DNA from: Gp6-AA40 sp035649635
GTDB taxonomy: Bacteria > Acidobacteriota > Vicinamibacteria > Vicinamibacterales > UBA2999
NCBI GenBank assembly: GCA_035649635.1
Contig: DASRJE010000015.1
Span: 62,001 to 126,000, forward strand
Length of the DNA stretch: 64,000 nucleotides
Direction of reading: 5' to 3'
Shown here piece after piece: positions 9,216 through 17,284 of the stretch. The notes below the pieces were generated by a model. The model was given only the letters and a program-made list of their open reading frames with translations. It was not told the origin of the DNA and did not search any database. A program made the position numbers and the translations under genes. The stretch's first letter is position 1; each line of letters starts with the position of its first letter.

Positions 9216-11678
9216 GTGGAACTGCTCATCCAGGACCTGAAGCACGCGTTTCGAATGTTCCGGCAGAATCGGGCATTCACCGCAGCGGCGGTTGCGGCGC
9301 TTGCCCTGGGCATTGGCGCCAACACCGCGATTTTTTCGGTCGTGAGCGCCGTCCTTCTCAAGCCAGTCCCCTTTCCAGACCCGGACAACGTCGTCCTCTT
9401 CATGAACACGTCGCCCCAGGGATCCGGGCCGGCCGCGTCGCCTGCCAAGTTCGCGCACTGGCGGCAACAGACCACGGTTATCCAGGACGCGACTGCGTTC
9501 CGCACGAACGTCGTCAACTACACGGGAGGGCAAGTTCCCGAACAGCTCCGGGCCGGAGAGGTGAGCGCCGACTACTTCCGTCTGTTCGGCGCGCGCGTTG
9601 TCATGGGGCGGACGTTCACGCCCGAGGAAGATCGCCCAGGCGGCGAGAAGGTCGCCGTGCTGACGCACGCACTCTGGACGAGGCGATTCTCCGCAGATCC
9701 CAATATCATCGGCAAGACGATCTCTCTCAGCGGCGATCCCTACGTCATCATCGGCGTCATCGGTCCGGAGTTCGACATCGCCGAGTTCGGACAGGAGCCC
9801 GTTCTCTTTATCCCGTTTCAACTCGATCCCAATACCGTCGACCAGGGGCACTTCTTTCAGGCAGCCGCGCGAATCAGGCAAGGCGTCACGCTCGAGCAGG
9901 CGCAGGAGCGATTGAAGCTGTCGGCGAACGAATACCGCACCAAGTTCCCTCAGGCGCTACAGGACAACAACAGCTTCAGCGCCGAGCGGCTTCAGCAGGT
10001 ATTCGTCAGGAACGCGCGCCCGACGCTGCTGATCCTGAGCGCGGCGGTTGCGTTCGTGTTGCTGATCGCCTGCGCCAATGTGGCGAACCTGCTGCTCGTG
10101 CGAGCGACGGCACGCAAGAGGGAAGTGGCTCTGCGCGCGGCGATAGGCGCGGGCCGCGGGCGAATAATCCGGCAACTCCTCACCGAGAGCGTTGCCTTGT
10201 CGGTGATCGGTGGCGCGATCGGGCTCGTGCTTGGCATCCTGGGCATTCGCGCGCTGCTCACGATCAACACCGCCGGCCTGCCACGGATTGGTGAACAGGG
10301 CGCGCTCGTCGGCATCGATTGGCGCGTGCTCGCTTTCACGGCTGTCGTCTCGGTCGTCACCGGGATTGTGTTCGGCCTGATGCCGGCGCTGCAAAGCACA
10401 CGGACCGATCTCAATCGCACGCTCAAGGACAGCATCGGCCAGTCTGGCGCCAGCTTCCGCCACAACAAGGCGCGCTCGATTCTCGTCGTCGTCGAAGTGG
10501 CATTGGCACTGCTGCTGCTCGTCGGGTCTGCGCTGTTGATCCGCACGCTCGTCAACTTGCGGAATGTGAACCCGGGCTACGACGCGAGCAACATCCTGAC
10601 GATGCGCATGTCGCTTGCCGGCGCGAAATACGTCAAGACCGATGTTGTCGAACAGTTGCTCCGTGACGGAGTGGAGCGCCTGCAGGCGCTTCCGGGCGTC
10701 GAGCGCGCCAGTGCAACCTGTTGCGTGCCGCTCGAGGGTGGCTACGGGCTGCCGTTCCGGATCCTGGGCCGGCCGCTCGAAAAGGGCCCGTTCCACGGCG
10801 GCGGAGCATGGCTGACGGTGTCGTCCGGCTATTTCGACGTATTCAAGATCCCTATCAAGAAGGGGCGCGCGTTCACCGATCGCGACGACGGCCTCGCGCC
10901 ACCCGTCGTAATCATCAACGAGGCGATGGCGAAGCAGTACTGGAAGGATGGCGATCCGCTGAACGATCGGATCCTGATCGGCGCCGGGGTGATGAAAGAG
11001 CTCAACGCGGAACGTGAACGGCAGATCGTCGGCGTCGCATCGGATGTGCGCGACGGTGGACTGAACAACGAACCCGGGCCGCACATGTACGTGCCGAACG
11101 CGCAGGTCCCCGATGCGCTCAACGCGCTCAACGTACGCATCACGCCCGTCGCCTGGGTCGTGCGGACGAAGGGCGAGCCCTACACCTACAGCACGGCGAT
11201 CCAGGAGCAGTTGCGGCAGGCGAGCGGACTCCCGGTCTCTGAAATTCGCAGCATGGAGGAGGTCGTGTCTCGCTCGATCTCGCGGCAGCGGTTCAACGTC
11301 CTGCTGATGACCGTCTTTGGCGCGTCCGCGCTGTTGCTCGCGGCGATCGGGATTTACGGTCTGATGGCGTATTCAGTCGCGCAGCGCACGCGCGAAATCG
11401 GGATCCGGATGGCTCTTGGCGCCGAGGCGCAGCAGGTCAGGCGGATGGTGGTGTTCCAGGGGATGCGGCTTGCCGTGATCGGCGTGGTGGTGGGCCTCGT
11501 CGCTGCGTTTGGCCTGACGCGGTTGATCGCGAGTTTCCTGTTCGGCGTTCAGGCGCGCGACCCGGCCGTATTCATCGCGATGCCCGTGCTGCTGACGGTG
11601 GTGTCGGTCGTCGCCGTGTGGCTCCCGGCACGCCGCGCGAGCACGGTGAATCCGCTGGTCGCGTTGCGCTACGAGTGA
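9216..11678 (+). CDS. ABC transporter permease, MacB-like duplicated FtsX
   Basis: 820-aa permease starting at GTG with GGGAGG at 9206-9211. Unlike the upstream genes it lacks the ~70-residue prefix and begins directly with 'LLIQDLKHAFRMFRQN', then a helix with 'LGIGANTAIFSVVSAV'. MacB-like periplasmic domain, first FtsX core ('KREVALRAAIGAGRGRIIRQLL'-type) and second core ('EIGIRMALGAEAQQVRRMV') are complete, ending 'VNPLVALRYE'. It is separated from the tandem array by the decayed copy and has its own ribosome binding site. Substrate unknown; no cognate ATPase is visible. Confidence 0.9.
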   Translation: MELLIQDLKHAFRMFRQNRAFTAAAVAALALGIGANTAIFSVVSAVLLKPVPFPDPDNVVLFMNTSPQGSGPAASPAKFAHWRQQTTVIQDATAFRTNVVNYTGGQVPEQLRAGEVSADYFRLFGARVVMGRTFTPEEDRPGGEKVAVLTHALWTRRFSADPNIIGKTISLSGDPYVIIGVIGPEFDIAEFGQEPVLFIPFQLDPNTVDQGHFFQAAARIRQGVTLEQAQERLKLSANEYRTKFPQALQDNNSFSAERLQQVFVRNARPTLLILSAAVAFVLLIACANVANLLLVRATARKREVALRAAIGAGRGRIIRQLLTESVALSVIGGAIGLVLGILGIRALLTINTAGLPRIGEQGALVGIDWRVLAFTAVVSVVTGIVFGLMPALQSTRTDLNRTLKDSIGQSGASFRHNKARSILVVVEVALALLLLVGSALLIRTLVNLRNVNPGYDASNILTMRMSLAGAKYVKTDVVEQLLRDGVERLQALPGVERASATCCVPLEGGYGLPFRILGRPLEKGPFHGGGAWLTVSSGYFDVFKIPIKKGRAFTDRDDGLAPPVVIINEAMAKQYWKDGDPLNDRILIGAGVMKELNAERERQIVGVASDVRDGGLNNEPGPHMYVPNAQVPDALNALNVRITPVAWVVRTKGEPYTYSTAIQEQLRQASGLPVSEIRSMEEVVSRSISRQRFNVLLMTVFGASALLLAAIGIYGLMAYSVAQRTREIGIRMALGAEAQQVRRMVVFQGMRLAVIGVVVGLVAAFGLTRLIASFLFGVQARDPAVFIAMPVLLTVVSVVAVWLPARRASTVNPLVALRYE

Positions 11679-11696
11679 GAAGCACGACGCCGCGTC

Positions 11697-11744
11697 TAAA
11701 GAACAAGGACCCGGTCTACGACAGGGTAGGGTGGGCCCTGCTCT
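11697..11744. terminator. Imperfect hairpin between convergent genes
   Basis: An imperfect inverted repeat (AAAGAACAAGGACCC ... GGGCCCTGCTCTTT) lies between the permease gene on the plus strand and the regulator gene on the minus strand. Its position suggests a bidirectional terminator; there is no strong T-run. Confidence 0.45.
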
Positions 11745-11762
11745 TTGGACCCGCCGTTCACA

Positions 11763-12395
11763 TCACGGTTCGACTAACCCCAATCGAATCGAGTAGCGCA
11801 CGAGACCGGCCGTCGTGTGGATGTCGAGCTTCTGCATCAGGCGCGTGCGATGCGACTCCGCAGTCTTGACGCTGATGTTGAGCAACGCCGCCAGTTCCTT
11901 GGTCGTCTTCTCCTCGCCAATCAGCTTCAGCACCTCGCGCTCGCGCACTGTCAGGCGATCGCCAGGCAGATCGGCCTTCGAGAGAAATGCCTCGACGACG
12001 ACCTTCGATACACCCGGGCTCAAGTACAGATCTCCGCGAAAGACCTGCCTGATGGCGTGCGCGAGATCGGTCGCCGCCTGCGACTTCAACACGTAGCCGC
12101 GCGCGCCGGCGCGCAGCGCCGCGAGGACGTACTGATCGTCGTCATGCCGAGTCAGGAGCACGGCCTTGGTCTTGGGAGAACGTTGCGACAGCTCCTGGGC
12201 GGCATCGACGCCGTTCATGACGGGCATGCTGATGTCCATCACGACCACGTCGGGCTCGGCTTCGGCACTCGACTGGACCGCTTCATACCCGTTTGACGCT
12301 TCACCGACGACTTCGAAGCCTTCCCGATCGAGCAGAGCGCGCAAGCCCTGTCGCACCATGATGTGGTCTTCGGCAATCAGGACTCTAATTCCCAT
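11763..12395 (-). CDS. NarL/FixJ-family response regulator of the stressosome operon
   Basis: 210-aa regulator. The receiver domain (residues ~3-120) has the acidic pair E9/D10, the phospho-acceptor D54 ('VVVMDISMPVMNG') and the conserved Lys in 'GYVLKSQA'. A LuxR-type HTH (~145-205) shows 'LTVREREVLKLIGEEKTTKE' and 'ISVKTAESHRTRLMQKL'. The ATG at 12395 overlaps the end of the kinase gene by 11 bases and follows GGGAG; the frame also opens at a TTG at 12416. As last gene of the rsb operon it is the predicted transcriptional output of the adjacent kinase. It closely resembles the regulator at 18825-19457. Confidence 0.92.
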   Translation of the reverse strand: MGIRVLIAEDHIMVRQGLRALLDREGFEVVGEASNGYEAVQSSAEAEPDVVVMDISMPVMNGVDAAQELSQRSPKTKAVLLTRHDDDQYVLAALRAGARGYVLKSQAATDLAHAIRQVFRGDLYLSPGVSKVVVEAFLSKADLPGDRLTVREREVLKLIGEEKTTKELAALLNISVKTAESHRTRLMQKLDIHTTAGLVRYSIRLGLVEP

Positions 12396-13341
12396 CGGAT
12401 TGCTCCCGGAGGGCAATCGGGATTGAGATGATCATCTCGGTCCCGCGCCCAGGTGCCGAGGTCATTTCCAGCTCGCCATGCAACCCTTTGAGCCGGTCTC
12501 GAATTCCGCGAAGGCCGAGACCGGCAGGCTCTGTGCCGCCCTTCGGGATGCCCACGCCGTTGTCCCTGACGATGCACACGATGCCGTCGGCGTCTTTTTC
12601 CATCGCCACGTCGAGCTCTGTGGCATGTGCGTGGCGCACGACATTGGTGATGCCCTCGTGGATCGCGCGATACAACCCGATGCCGATCTGAGGCGGAAGC
12701 TGATCCGGCACTGAGGAGCGCAGCGAGACCTTCAGGCCGTCGCGCGTTGCGACGCCGTCGAGCAAATGGCGGACAGCCGCGTTCAAACCGAGATCATCGA
12801 GGGCAACCGGATAAAGATCGCGTGAGAGTCCGCGAAGCTGCTGATCGAGATGATCCGCAAGCTGCATGGCCTGGTCGAGCTGGGCCTTCCATTGAGCCGG
12901 GAGGTTGGCCATCAACTCAGCGAGCGCGAGCTGAAGGCTGAACAGAATTTGACCGGCCCCGTCGTGAATCTGCCGTGCCGTGCGCCGCGACTGATTCTCC
13001 AGCGCCTCGTTGAGGCCTCGCAAAGCGACGTTCGACGCCAGGAACCGGCGGTAGGTCATCTCGAAAGGAGAGAGCGACTCCAACAGAAACGCCGTGGCGC
13101 GTGTCAGCGTTGATCGGCTGCTTTCGAGCGAGAGGCTCAGCACGCCTTCGATCGCTGACTCGTGGAACGACACCAGGTCGAGGGGCCCGAGGCCATCGTG
13201 CAGGGCCTGTCGTCCCAACTCGTACGCGCCGCTCAGGGCACTCTCCTCCGGGCAGGCGAGATACACTTCGAGTGCCGCCGTGTATGCATCGCCCAACGTC
13301 TGACGATTGAACGGTGCTGTTTCATGTGGTCCCGCGGTCAT
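12385..13341 (-). CDS. Histidine kinase with RsbU-like N-terminal (RsbT-binding) domain
   Basis: 318 aa, no membrane segment. Residues ~14-100 resemble the N-terminal RsbT-binding domain of the phosphatase RsbU ('AYELGRQALHDGLGPLDLV', then 'FHESAIEGVL'). A HisKA_3-type dimerisation helix with the likely phospho-acceptor H126 ('TARQIHDGAGQ') and a HATPase_c domain follow ('EGITNVVRHAHA' N-box, 'VRDNGVGIP' G1, 'GLGLRGIRDR' G2, 'GRGTEMIISIP'). The start codon overlaps the stop of the phosphatase gene (ATGA). From this layout I infer that RsbT released from the stressosome binds and switches this kinase, which phosphorylates the regulator encoded next. In classical Bacillus, RsbT activates a PP2C phosphatase instead. 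Confidence 0.88.
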   Translation of the reverse strand: MTAGPHETAPFNRQTLGDAYTAALEVYLACPEESALSGAYELGRQALHDGLGPLDLVSFHESAIEGVLSLSLESSRSTLTRATAFLLESLSPFEMTYRRFLASNVALRGLNEALENQSRRTARQIHDGAGQILFSLQLALAELMANLPAQWKAQLDQAMQLADHLDQQLRGLSRDLYPVALDDLGLNAAVRHLLDGVATRDGLKVSLRSSVPDQLPPQIGIGLYRAIHEGITNVVRHAHATELDVAMEKDADGIVCIVRDNGVGIPKGGTEPAGLGLRGIRDRLKGLHGELEMTSAPGRGTEMIISIPIALREQSDGN

Positions 13342-13949
13342 CTGATCGTACCTCGATATCGCGCAACCAGCGCCAGGGCATCGTCGCGACCGCTGCGATA
13401 ACGCACCAAAATCTGTTCGGCAATGGCTTGCAGGGACGGCCCGTGCAGGAAACGGTCATCGATGCCGGCCCTCACCCCGTCGGTGGTGAGGATCAACGTG
13501 TCGCCGTCGCTGACTGGGACAACCGCCAACTGAAGACGCGGCAAAGCGTTGCCGAGGAGACCGCCACGCAGCAGGAGCGTTCGCCGTTCTGACGATCGCG
13601 GCGATCGGAGGGTGCCGTTGACATTGCCGACCCCAATCCACGACATCGTCTGCTCGTGGCTGTCGAACATAGCCATGCTCATGACGAGACCTCGGCTTCC
13701 GCGCAACCCCGCGTGGCACTCCCGGACCAGCCGCACGAGGTCCGACGTTGCGGCCTCCTCCAGGAGCCGTACTCCCTCCCTGGCGGTCGTGGCCGCCGCC
13801 GCCCCATGACCCAAGCCATCGAGCACAGCAACCATGGTGCGATGCTCGAACTGACGGACGCAGAACTCATCGCCGGAATCGCGATGGCCGGGCGCGACCG
13901 CCCGCGCTGCCGCCCACTCGACGCATGCGCCGCTCAGCGGCGACACCAT
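13338..13949 (-). CDS. RsbX/SpoIIE-like PP2C serine phosphatase
   Basis: 203 aa, one compact PPM/SpoIIE-type domain with no sensor region. Metal-binding signatures are visible: 'GDEFCV' near the start, 'MVAVLDGLGHGAAAA', 'DTLILTTDGV' and the C-terminal 'GRDDALALVARY'. By analogy with RsbX it should dephosphorylate RsbS/RsbR and reset the stressosome. It overlaps rsbT by 16 bases upstream and the kinase gene by 4 bases downstream, which supports one polycistron. The start ATG was taken as the first in frame. Symbol rsbX is likely by role but not certain. Confidence 0.85.
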   Translation of the reverse strand: MVSPLSGACVEWAAARAVAPGHRDSGDEFCVRQFEHRTMVAVLDGLGHGAAAATTAREGVRLLEEAATSDLVRLVRECHAGLRGSRGLVMSMAMFDSHEQTMSWIGVGNVNGTLRSPRSSERRTLLLRGGLLGNALPRLQLAVVPVSDGDTLILTTDGVRAGIDDRFLHGPSLQAIAEQILVRYRSGRDDALALVARYRGTIR

Positions 13950-14344
13950 TTGGTCGCCGAGACCGTTGTGCCTTCGCCGACGGCAGAGTCGATTTTAAAC
14001 TCATCCATGAGACGGCGCACGCCGGGGAGCCCTAACCCTAGCCCACCCGATGTGGAATAGGCATCCTGCATGGCTTGCTCGACGTCTGCGATCCCCGGCC
14101 CGCGATCGATGGCCACGATAGCGAGTCCGCAGCGGTTCCGGCTGTTCAGTGCTTCGAGTCGTATCTCGCCACTGGCGGCGTAGGAGAGAACATTTCTTGC
14201 TAACTCGGAAATCGCCGTGGCAATTCTGACAACGTCAGTAGGAGAGAAGCCGAGCTCGGTTGCGAGCGCGCGTCCCTTTTGTCTTGCGATGATTATGTCG
14301 CCGTCTGAATCAATGGGCACACGAATCGCGCACGGGGGAGCCAT
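13934..14344 (-). CDS. rsbT: RsbT-type serine kinase (switch protein)
   Basis: 136-aa GHKL-family serine kinase. The ATP-binding elements are intact: N-box Asn51 in 'AISELARNVLSYA', G1 'DRGPGI' (80-85), G2 'GGLGLGLPGVRRLMDEF' (100-116) and terminal 'GEGTTVSATKW'. In stressosomes RsbT phosphorylates RsbS and RsbR and is then released to activate a partner. The ATG at 14344 matches the usual RsbT N-terminus; a TTG at 14392, overlapping the rsbS stop (TTGA), would add 16 residues. The neighbour order rsbR-rsbS-rsbT is the canonical one. Confidence 0.92.
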   Translation of the reverse strand: MAPPCAIRVPIDSDGDIIIARQKGRALATELGFSPTDVVRIATAISELARNVLSYAASGEIRLEALNSRNRCGLAIVAIDRGPGIADVEQAMQDAYSTSGGLGLGLPGVRRLMDEFKIDSAVGEGTTVSATKWCRR

Positions 14345-14388
14345 CGATTTCACCACGTGTCGATCGCAGAGCAGGAACCGCGCCAACC

Positions 14389-14748
14389 TCAACGTCGCCG
14401 ATTTACGCGGTCGAGGTAGGCAAGTCCTTCTTCCAAATCCAGTGCCGTTGCAACACCTTCGAGATGTAGACCAAGCTGCACCATAGTCAGGGCGACCTCG
14501 GGTTGTACGCCCACGAGAACAGTCTTGGCCCCACGAAGTTTCGTCATGTAGGCAATCTCGCGAAGCGTCCGCGTCGCGAATGAATCCAGCACATCCATTG
14601 CCATGACATCGATAATTACGGCGCTAGCTCGGCTGGTGACCACGCGGTCGAGCAGCGCCTCTCTGAACTGGCGCATGTCCTCGTCCGACAGCGCCGCCAT
14701 GATCGTGGCGATGAGGACGTGCCCCTGCTTGAGAATTGGAACCATCAT
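14389..14748 (-). CDS. rsbS: RsbS stressosome scaffold, STAS domain
   Basis: 119-aa single STAS domain. The phosphorylatable serine of RsbS is present as S56 in 'MDVLDSFATRTL'. In the known system RsbS forms the stressosome core with RsbR and sequesters RsbT until phosphorylated on this Ser. The gene lies 36 bases downstream of rsbR and abuts rsbT, all on the minus strand. Confidence 0.93.
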   Translation of the reverse strand: MMVPILKQGHVLIATIMAALSDEDMRQFREALLDRVVTSRASAVIIDVMAMDVLDSFATRTLREIAYMTKLRGAKTVLVGVQPEVALTMVQLGLHLEGVATALDLEEGLAYLDRVNRRR

Positions 14749-14784
14749 GGGATCAAAGCTTTCGATTCGCCGTTGCGGACGAGC

Positions 14785-15669
14785 TTAGACGGCAGCCTCG
14801 GCCTGAGTCGCAGGTACCACCTTATATCCCAGTGACAGTTCGGCGACTTCGATGCCACCTTGAAGGTCGCCCATGGTTTTCATCTTCCCAAGGTCGACGC
14901 CGATGTTCACGAGCGTTTGTGCGATTTCGGGCGACAGGCCGGTCACGATGACGTCGGCGCCAAGCAGGCGAGAAGCTTCGACGGTCTGCACCAGATGATT
15001 CGCGACGGCCGCGTCCATCGCCGCGACGCCGGTGATGTCGATGACGACGACGCGCGCGCGATTCGTGCGAATACCACGTAACAGTTGTTCGGTCAGCTGT
15101 CGGGCACGGTGCGGGTCGACGACCCCGATGATTGGCAGGATGAGGAGCCGCTCGCGTACCTGCAGCACGGGTGTCGAGAGTTCGCGAATGGCCTCCTGCT
15201 GCTGGCTGATGACGCGCTCGCGCTCCTGGACGAACCCGACGGCGACGGTGTTGGCGATGCGATTAGCGGCTGGTTCATACGCGTCGAGCACTCGATTCAG
15301 TTTGCTCGGGTTGTTCTGATACTTGCCGAAGAGCGAGCGTGCCAGCACATCGCGGAGCAGCAGCACGATGCCAACGACTTCATCGGTCTCGACACCGCGC
15401 GGGATGATGCGCTCGGAGAGACTCCGTGCGTACGCCTGCAACGCCTCCAGCGTGTCGGTCTCGAGTGCTTCGACGTAGTTGTCGTAAACCGAGGTTGCCT
15501 CAGCGAAGATTTCTTCGTTCGTCATCGCTCTCAGCAGCTGTGCCCCGGTGATGCGTAGTACCCATTCCTCGCGGAGCCCCGTTCGATTCTCTCGAAGATG
15601 CGCGACGAGCTCGCGTCTGAGTTCAACTGCTGCATCGATCGGCAAGAGGTCCCGGTGAGTCTGCTGCAT
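14785..15669 (-). CDS. rsbR: RsbR-type stressosome sensor/scaffold
   Basis: 294 aa: an alpha-helical N-terminal sensor domain (~1-155) joined to a C-terminal STAS domain (~165-280, 'STPVLQVRERLLILPIIG', 'VVVIDITGV', 'GLSPEIAQTLVNIGVDL'). RsbR proteins project the N-terminal domain outward and are phosphorylated by RsbT on two Thr. The first (T166 in 'LSTPV') seems kept, but the second, normally in a 'DT.VA' motif, reads D219-A220. ATG with GGGAG six bases upstream. It is the first gene of the operon, so its upstream region should hold the promoter. Confidence 0.92.
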   Translation of the reverse strand: MQQTHRDLLPIDAAVELRRELVAHLRENRTGLREEWVLRITGAQLLRAMTNEEIFAEATSVYDNYVEALETDTLEALQAYARSLSERIIPRGVETDEVVGIVLLLRDVLARSLFGKYQNNPSKLNRVLDAYEPAANRIANTVAVGFVQERERVISQQQEAIRELSTPVLQVRERLLILPIIGVVDPHRARQLTEQLLRGIRTNRARVVVIDITGVAAMDAAVANHLVQTVEASRLLGADVIVTGLSPEIAQTLVNIGVDLGKMKTMGDLQGGIEVAELSLGYKVVPATQAEAAV

Positions 15670-16017
15670 GTCGGTCTCCCGGCCCGGCGTTCAGCGGGTC
15701 GCGTCAAACACTCGGTTTCTGACAGTACTTGCGCTGTGACAGGGCGCAAATACGGTGATCACCCCAATTGCGGACAGGTCTAGACCGTGGTTCGGCCGTT
15801 GGCGATCGTCGGATTCACGAGATTTCGATGGTTTTTTCGCGAAGACGAGTCGGGTGCGGCTCGCGCCATGCCGCAAAGCGAGTGATGTCGTCAGTAGGAG
15901 CGGTACTAGGGGGGAGCCAAGCAGCGCCTGAGCCGTGTCGATGTTTGCCCAGGTTCGAGGGCGAGCTGCGCGTCGCAGCGCCTGGATCGCAGTCCGGGCG
16001 CTGCCAGACTCACAGCG
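15670..16017. other. Intergenic region upstream of rsbR
   Basis: 348 bases with no convincing gene. It separates the rsbR start from the 3' end of the lipoprotein gene and probably carries the promoter of the stressosome operon. I could not pick a confident -35/-10 pair. Confidence 0.5.
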
Positions 16018-16389
16018 TCACTGCAACTCGATCCTCACGGCCGTCTTCGTCGACGTAATCGGGTTCTCCCGGTAGTGCACCGTGATCTCATTTCCCGTAT
16101 TGCCCGTGAGTCCTCGCACGTTTGCCGTGCCTCCTCCCACAACTTCCGTGGAGTTCGTGTACGCGAATTCGTACAAGTCGTCCCCGAACGCCACGATAAG
16201 CGTTTTCCTGTCGGGATCGATCGTTCGCAGTTGTCCCGCGAGCACGCGGTCACCCTTCGCTCGATCTCCCGCCTGAGATGACTCAATCGCCGTGCCGTTT
16301 CGTGATGACGACTGATCGGGTCGGTTGCACGCGAACGCGAGAGGCAGGAACAAACACAGCGTCCCGACAAGCCAACCGCGCGCTCTCAT
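16018..16389 (-). CDS. Small lipoprotein, paralogue of the next gene
   Basis: 123 aa. A signal peptide with a lipobox ('LPLAFAC') predicts a lipid-anchored envelope protein. After a polar linker comes a ~70-residue domain ('LRTIDPDRKTLIV', 'FAYTNSTEVVGG', 'GNEITVHYRE', 'TAVRIELQ') that aligns by eye with the C-terminal domain of 16471-17007. The fold looks like a small beta domain of the DUF5666 kind. Function not recognised. Confidence 0.7.
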   Translation of the reverse strand: MRARGWLVGTLCLFLPLAFACNRPDQSSSRNGTAIESSQAGDRAKGDRVLAGQLRTIDPDRKTLIVAFGDDLYEFAYTNSTEVVGGGTANVRGLTGNTGNEITVHYRENPITSTKTAVRIELQ

Positions 16390-16422
16390 GACATCACCTC
16401 CGTGGTTTTTCTCGATGGGTCG

Positions 16423-16454
16423 TGGAGTCGGGGACTTCTCAGTCCCCGACTCCA
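16423..16454. terminator. Perfect 14-bp stem between paralogous genes
   Basis: TGGAGTCGGGGACT at 16423-16436 pairs perfectly with AGTCCCCGACTCCA at 16441-16454 around a TCTC loop. It lies just after the stop of the minus-strand gene at 16471, so it may end that transcript or attenuate read-through. No T-run follows on the minus strand. Confidence 0.6.
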
Positions 16455-16470
16455 GGGGCGTATTCGGTTG

Positions 16471-17007
16471 TTACTTCCTGTCGCCGGGGGCGCCGCCAGG
16501 CTCGCGGCCGCCAGGTTCGCGTGGTGCGCCACCAGGCGCGCCGGGCGCAGCAGGCGCAGCTCCGCCCTTGCTGTCGTCCTGCACTTCGATCTCGGTCGCC
16601 ACGCGATTGGCGCCCTGCATGTTGAAATGCACGACGATCTGCTTGCCACTCTGCGTCGCGAGTCCCGCAACACCGCCGCGAGCGCCCGTGACCTTGGTGT
16701 CGTCGTTGTACTGGAACTTCTGTTCCGCACCGTCGGTCGGCTTGATCGTCAGCATCTTCGCGGTCGCGTCGATGGCGGAGAGCTCACCGCGCGCCGTTTG
16801 CGCCTGCGGCTTGGCCTGGGCCGACGGCGCGCCCGGCGACGGCTGCGCCGGCGCACCTGGCTGTGGTCGAGGCTGACTGGGCGCTTGTGCGCCCGGCTGC
16901 TCTGGCCGTGGTTGATCGGAGACCTGCGCGGAAGCCGCGGCGGCGATCAACGTGAAGGCCAGCAGCATGCCGAAAACCGGAACAATACGAGTGTGTGTCC
17001 TGAGCAT
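16471..17007 (-). CDS. Exported proline-rich protein with DUF5666-like domain
   Basis: 178 aa. The ATG at 17007 has AAGGAG upstream and gives a clean signal peptide ('MLLAFTLIAAAASA'). Then follow a Pro/Gly/Ala/Gln-rich linker (~30-75), a small beta domain ('GELSAIDATAKMLTIKPTDG', 'KFQYNDDTKVTG', 'GKQIVVHFN', 'TEIEVQD') and a low-complexity Gly/Pro tail. The frame runs further upstream to 17076 without a signal sequence. The domain repeats that of the neighbouring lipoprotein; role unknown. Confidence 0.72.
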   Translation of the reverse strand: MLRTHTRIVPVFGMLLAFTLIAAAASAQVSDQPRPEQPGAQAPSQPRPQPGAPAQPSPGAPSAQAKPQAQTARGELSAIDATAKMLTIKPTDGAEQKFQYNDDTKVTGARGGVAGLATQSGKQIVVHFNMQGANRVATEIEVQDDSKGGAAPAAPGAPGGAPREPGGREPGGAPGDRK

Positions 17008-17284
17008 GGTCAAAACTCCTTTGCCCGCAGGAAGAGCGAAGGCCATGCCACGCGGCCGACACCGTTGATGCCGCAATCTTCTTCGATCTTTTGTGCCCCG
17101 AATTAGTGGCTCAGTTTTGCCCCAGCCCGTGAGTAGGAACGTAACTTATTCCGGGTGCGTTTCCACTGGTGACACCCCCGCAAGTGCCGGAAAAAAAAGA
17201 TGTTGCAAGTTTTCACCTGCAGCGGGCCGCAGGTGATATCCTGATCCGCGTTCCGCACAACCTAGTCGCAAAGCAGGCCCCGAT

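Noticed and set aside
16325..16876. 183-codon plus-strand frame, Pro/Gly/Ala-rich
   Set aside because: Opposite the exported proline-rich gene, which has a signal peptide and ribosome binding site; the plus-strand frame has neither.
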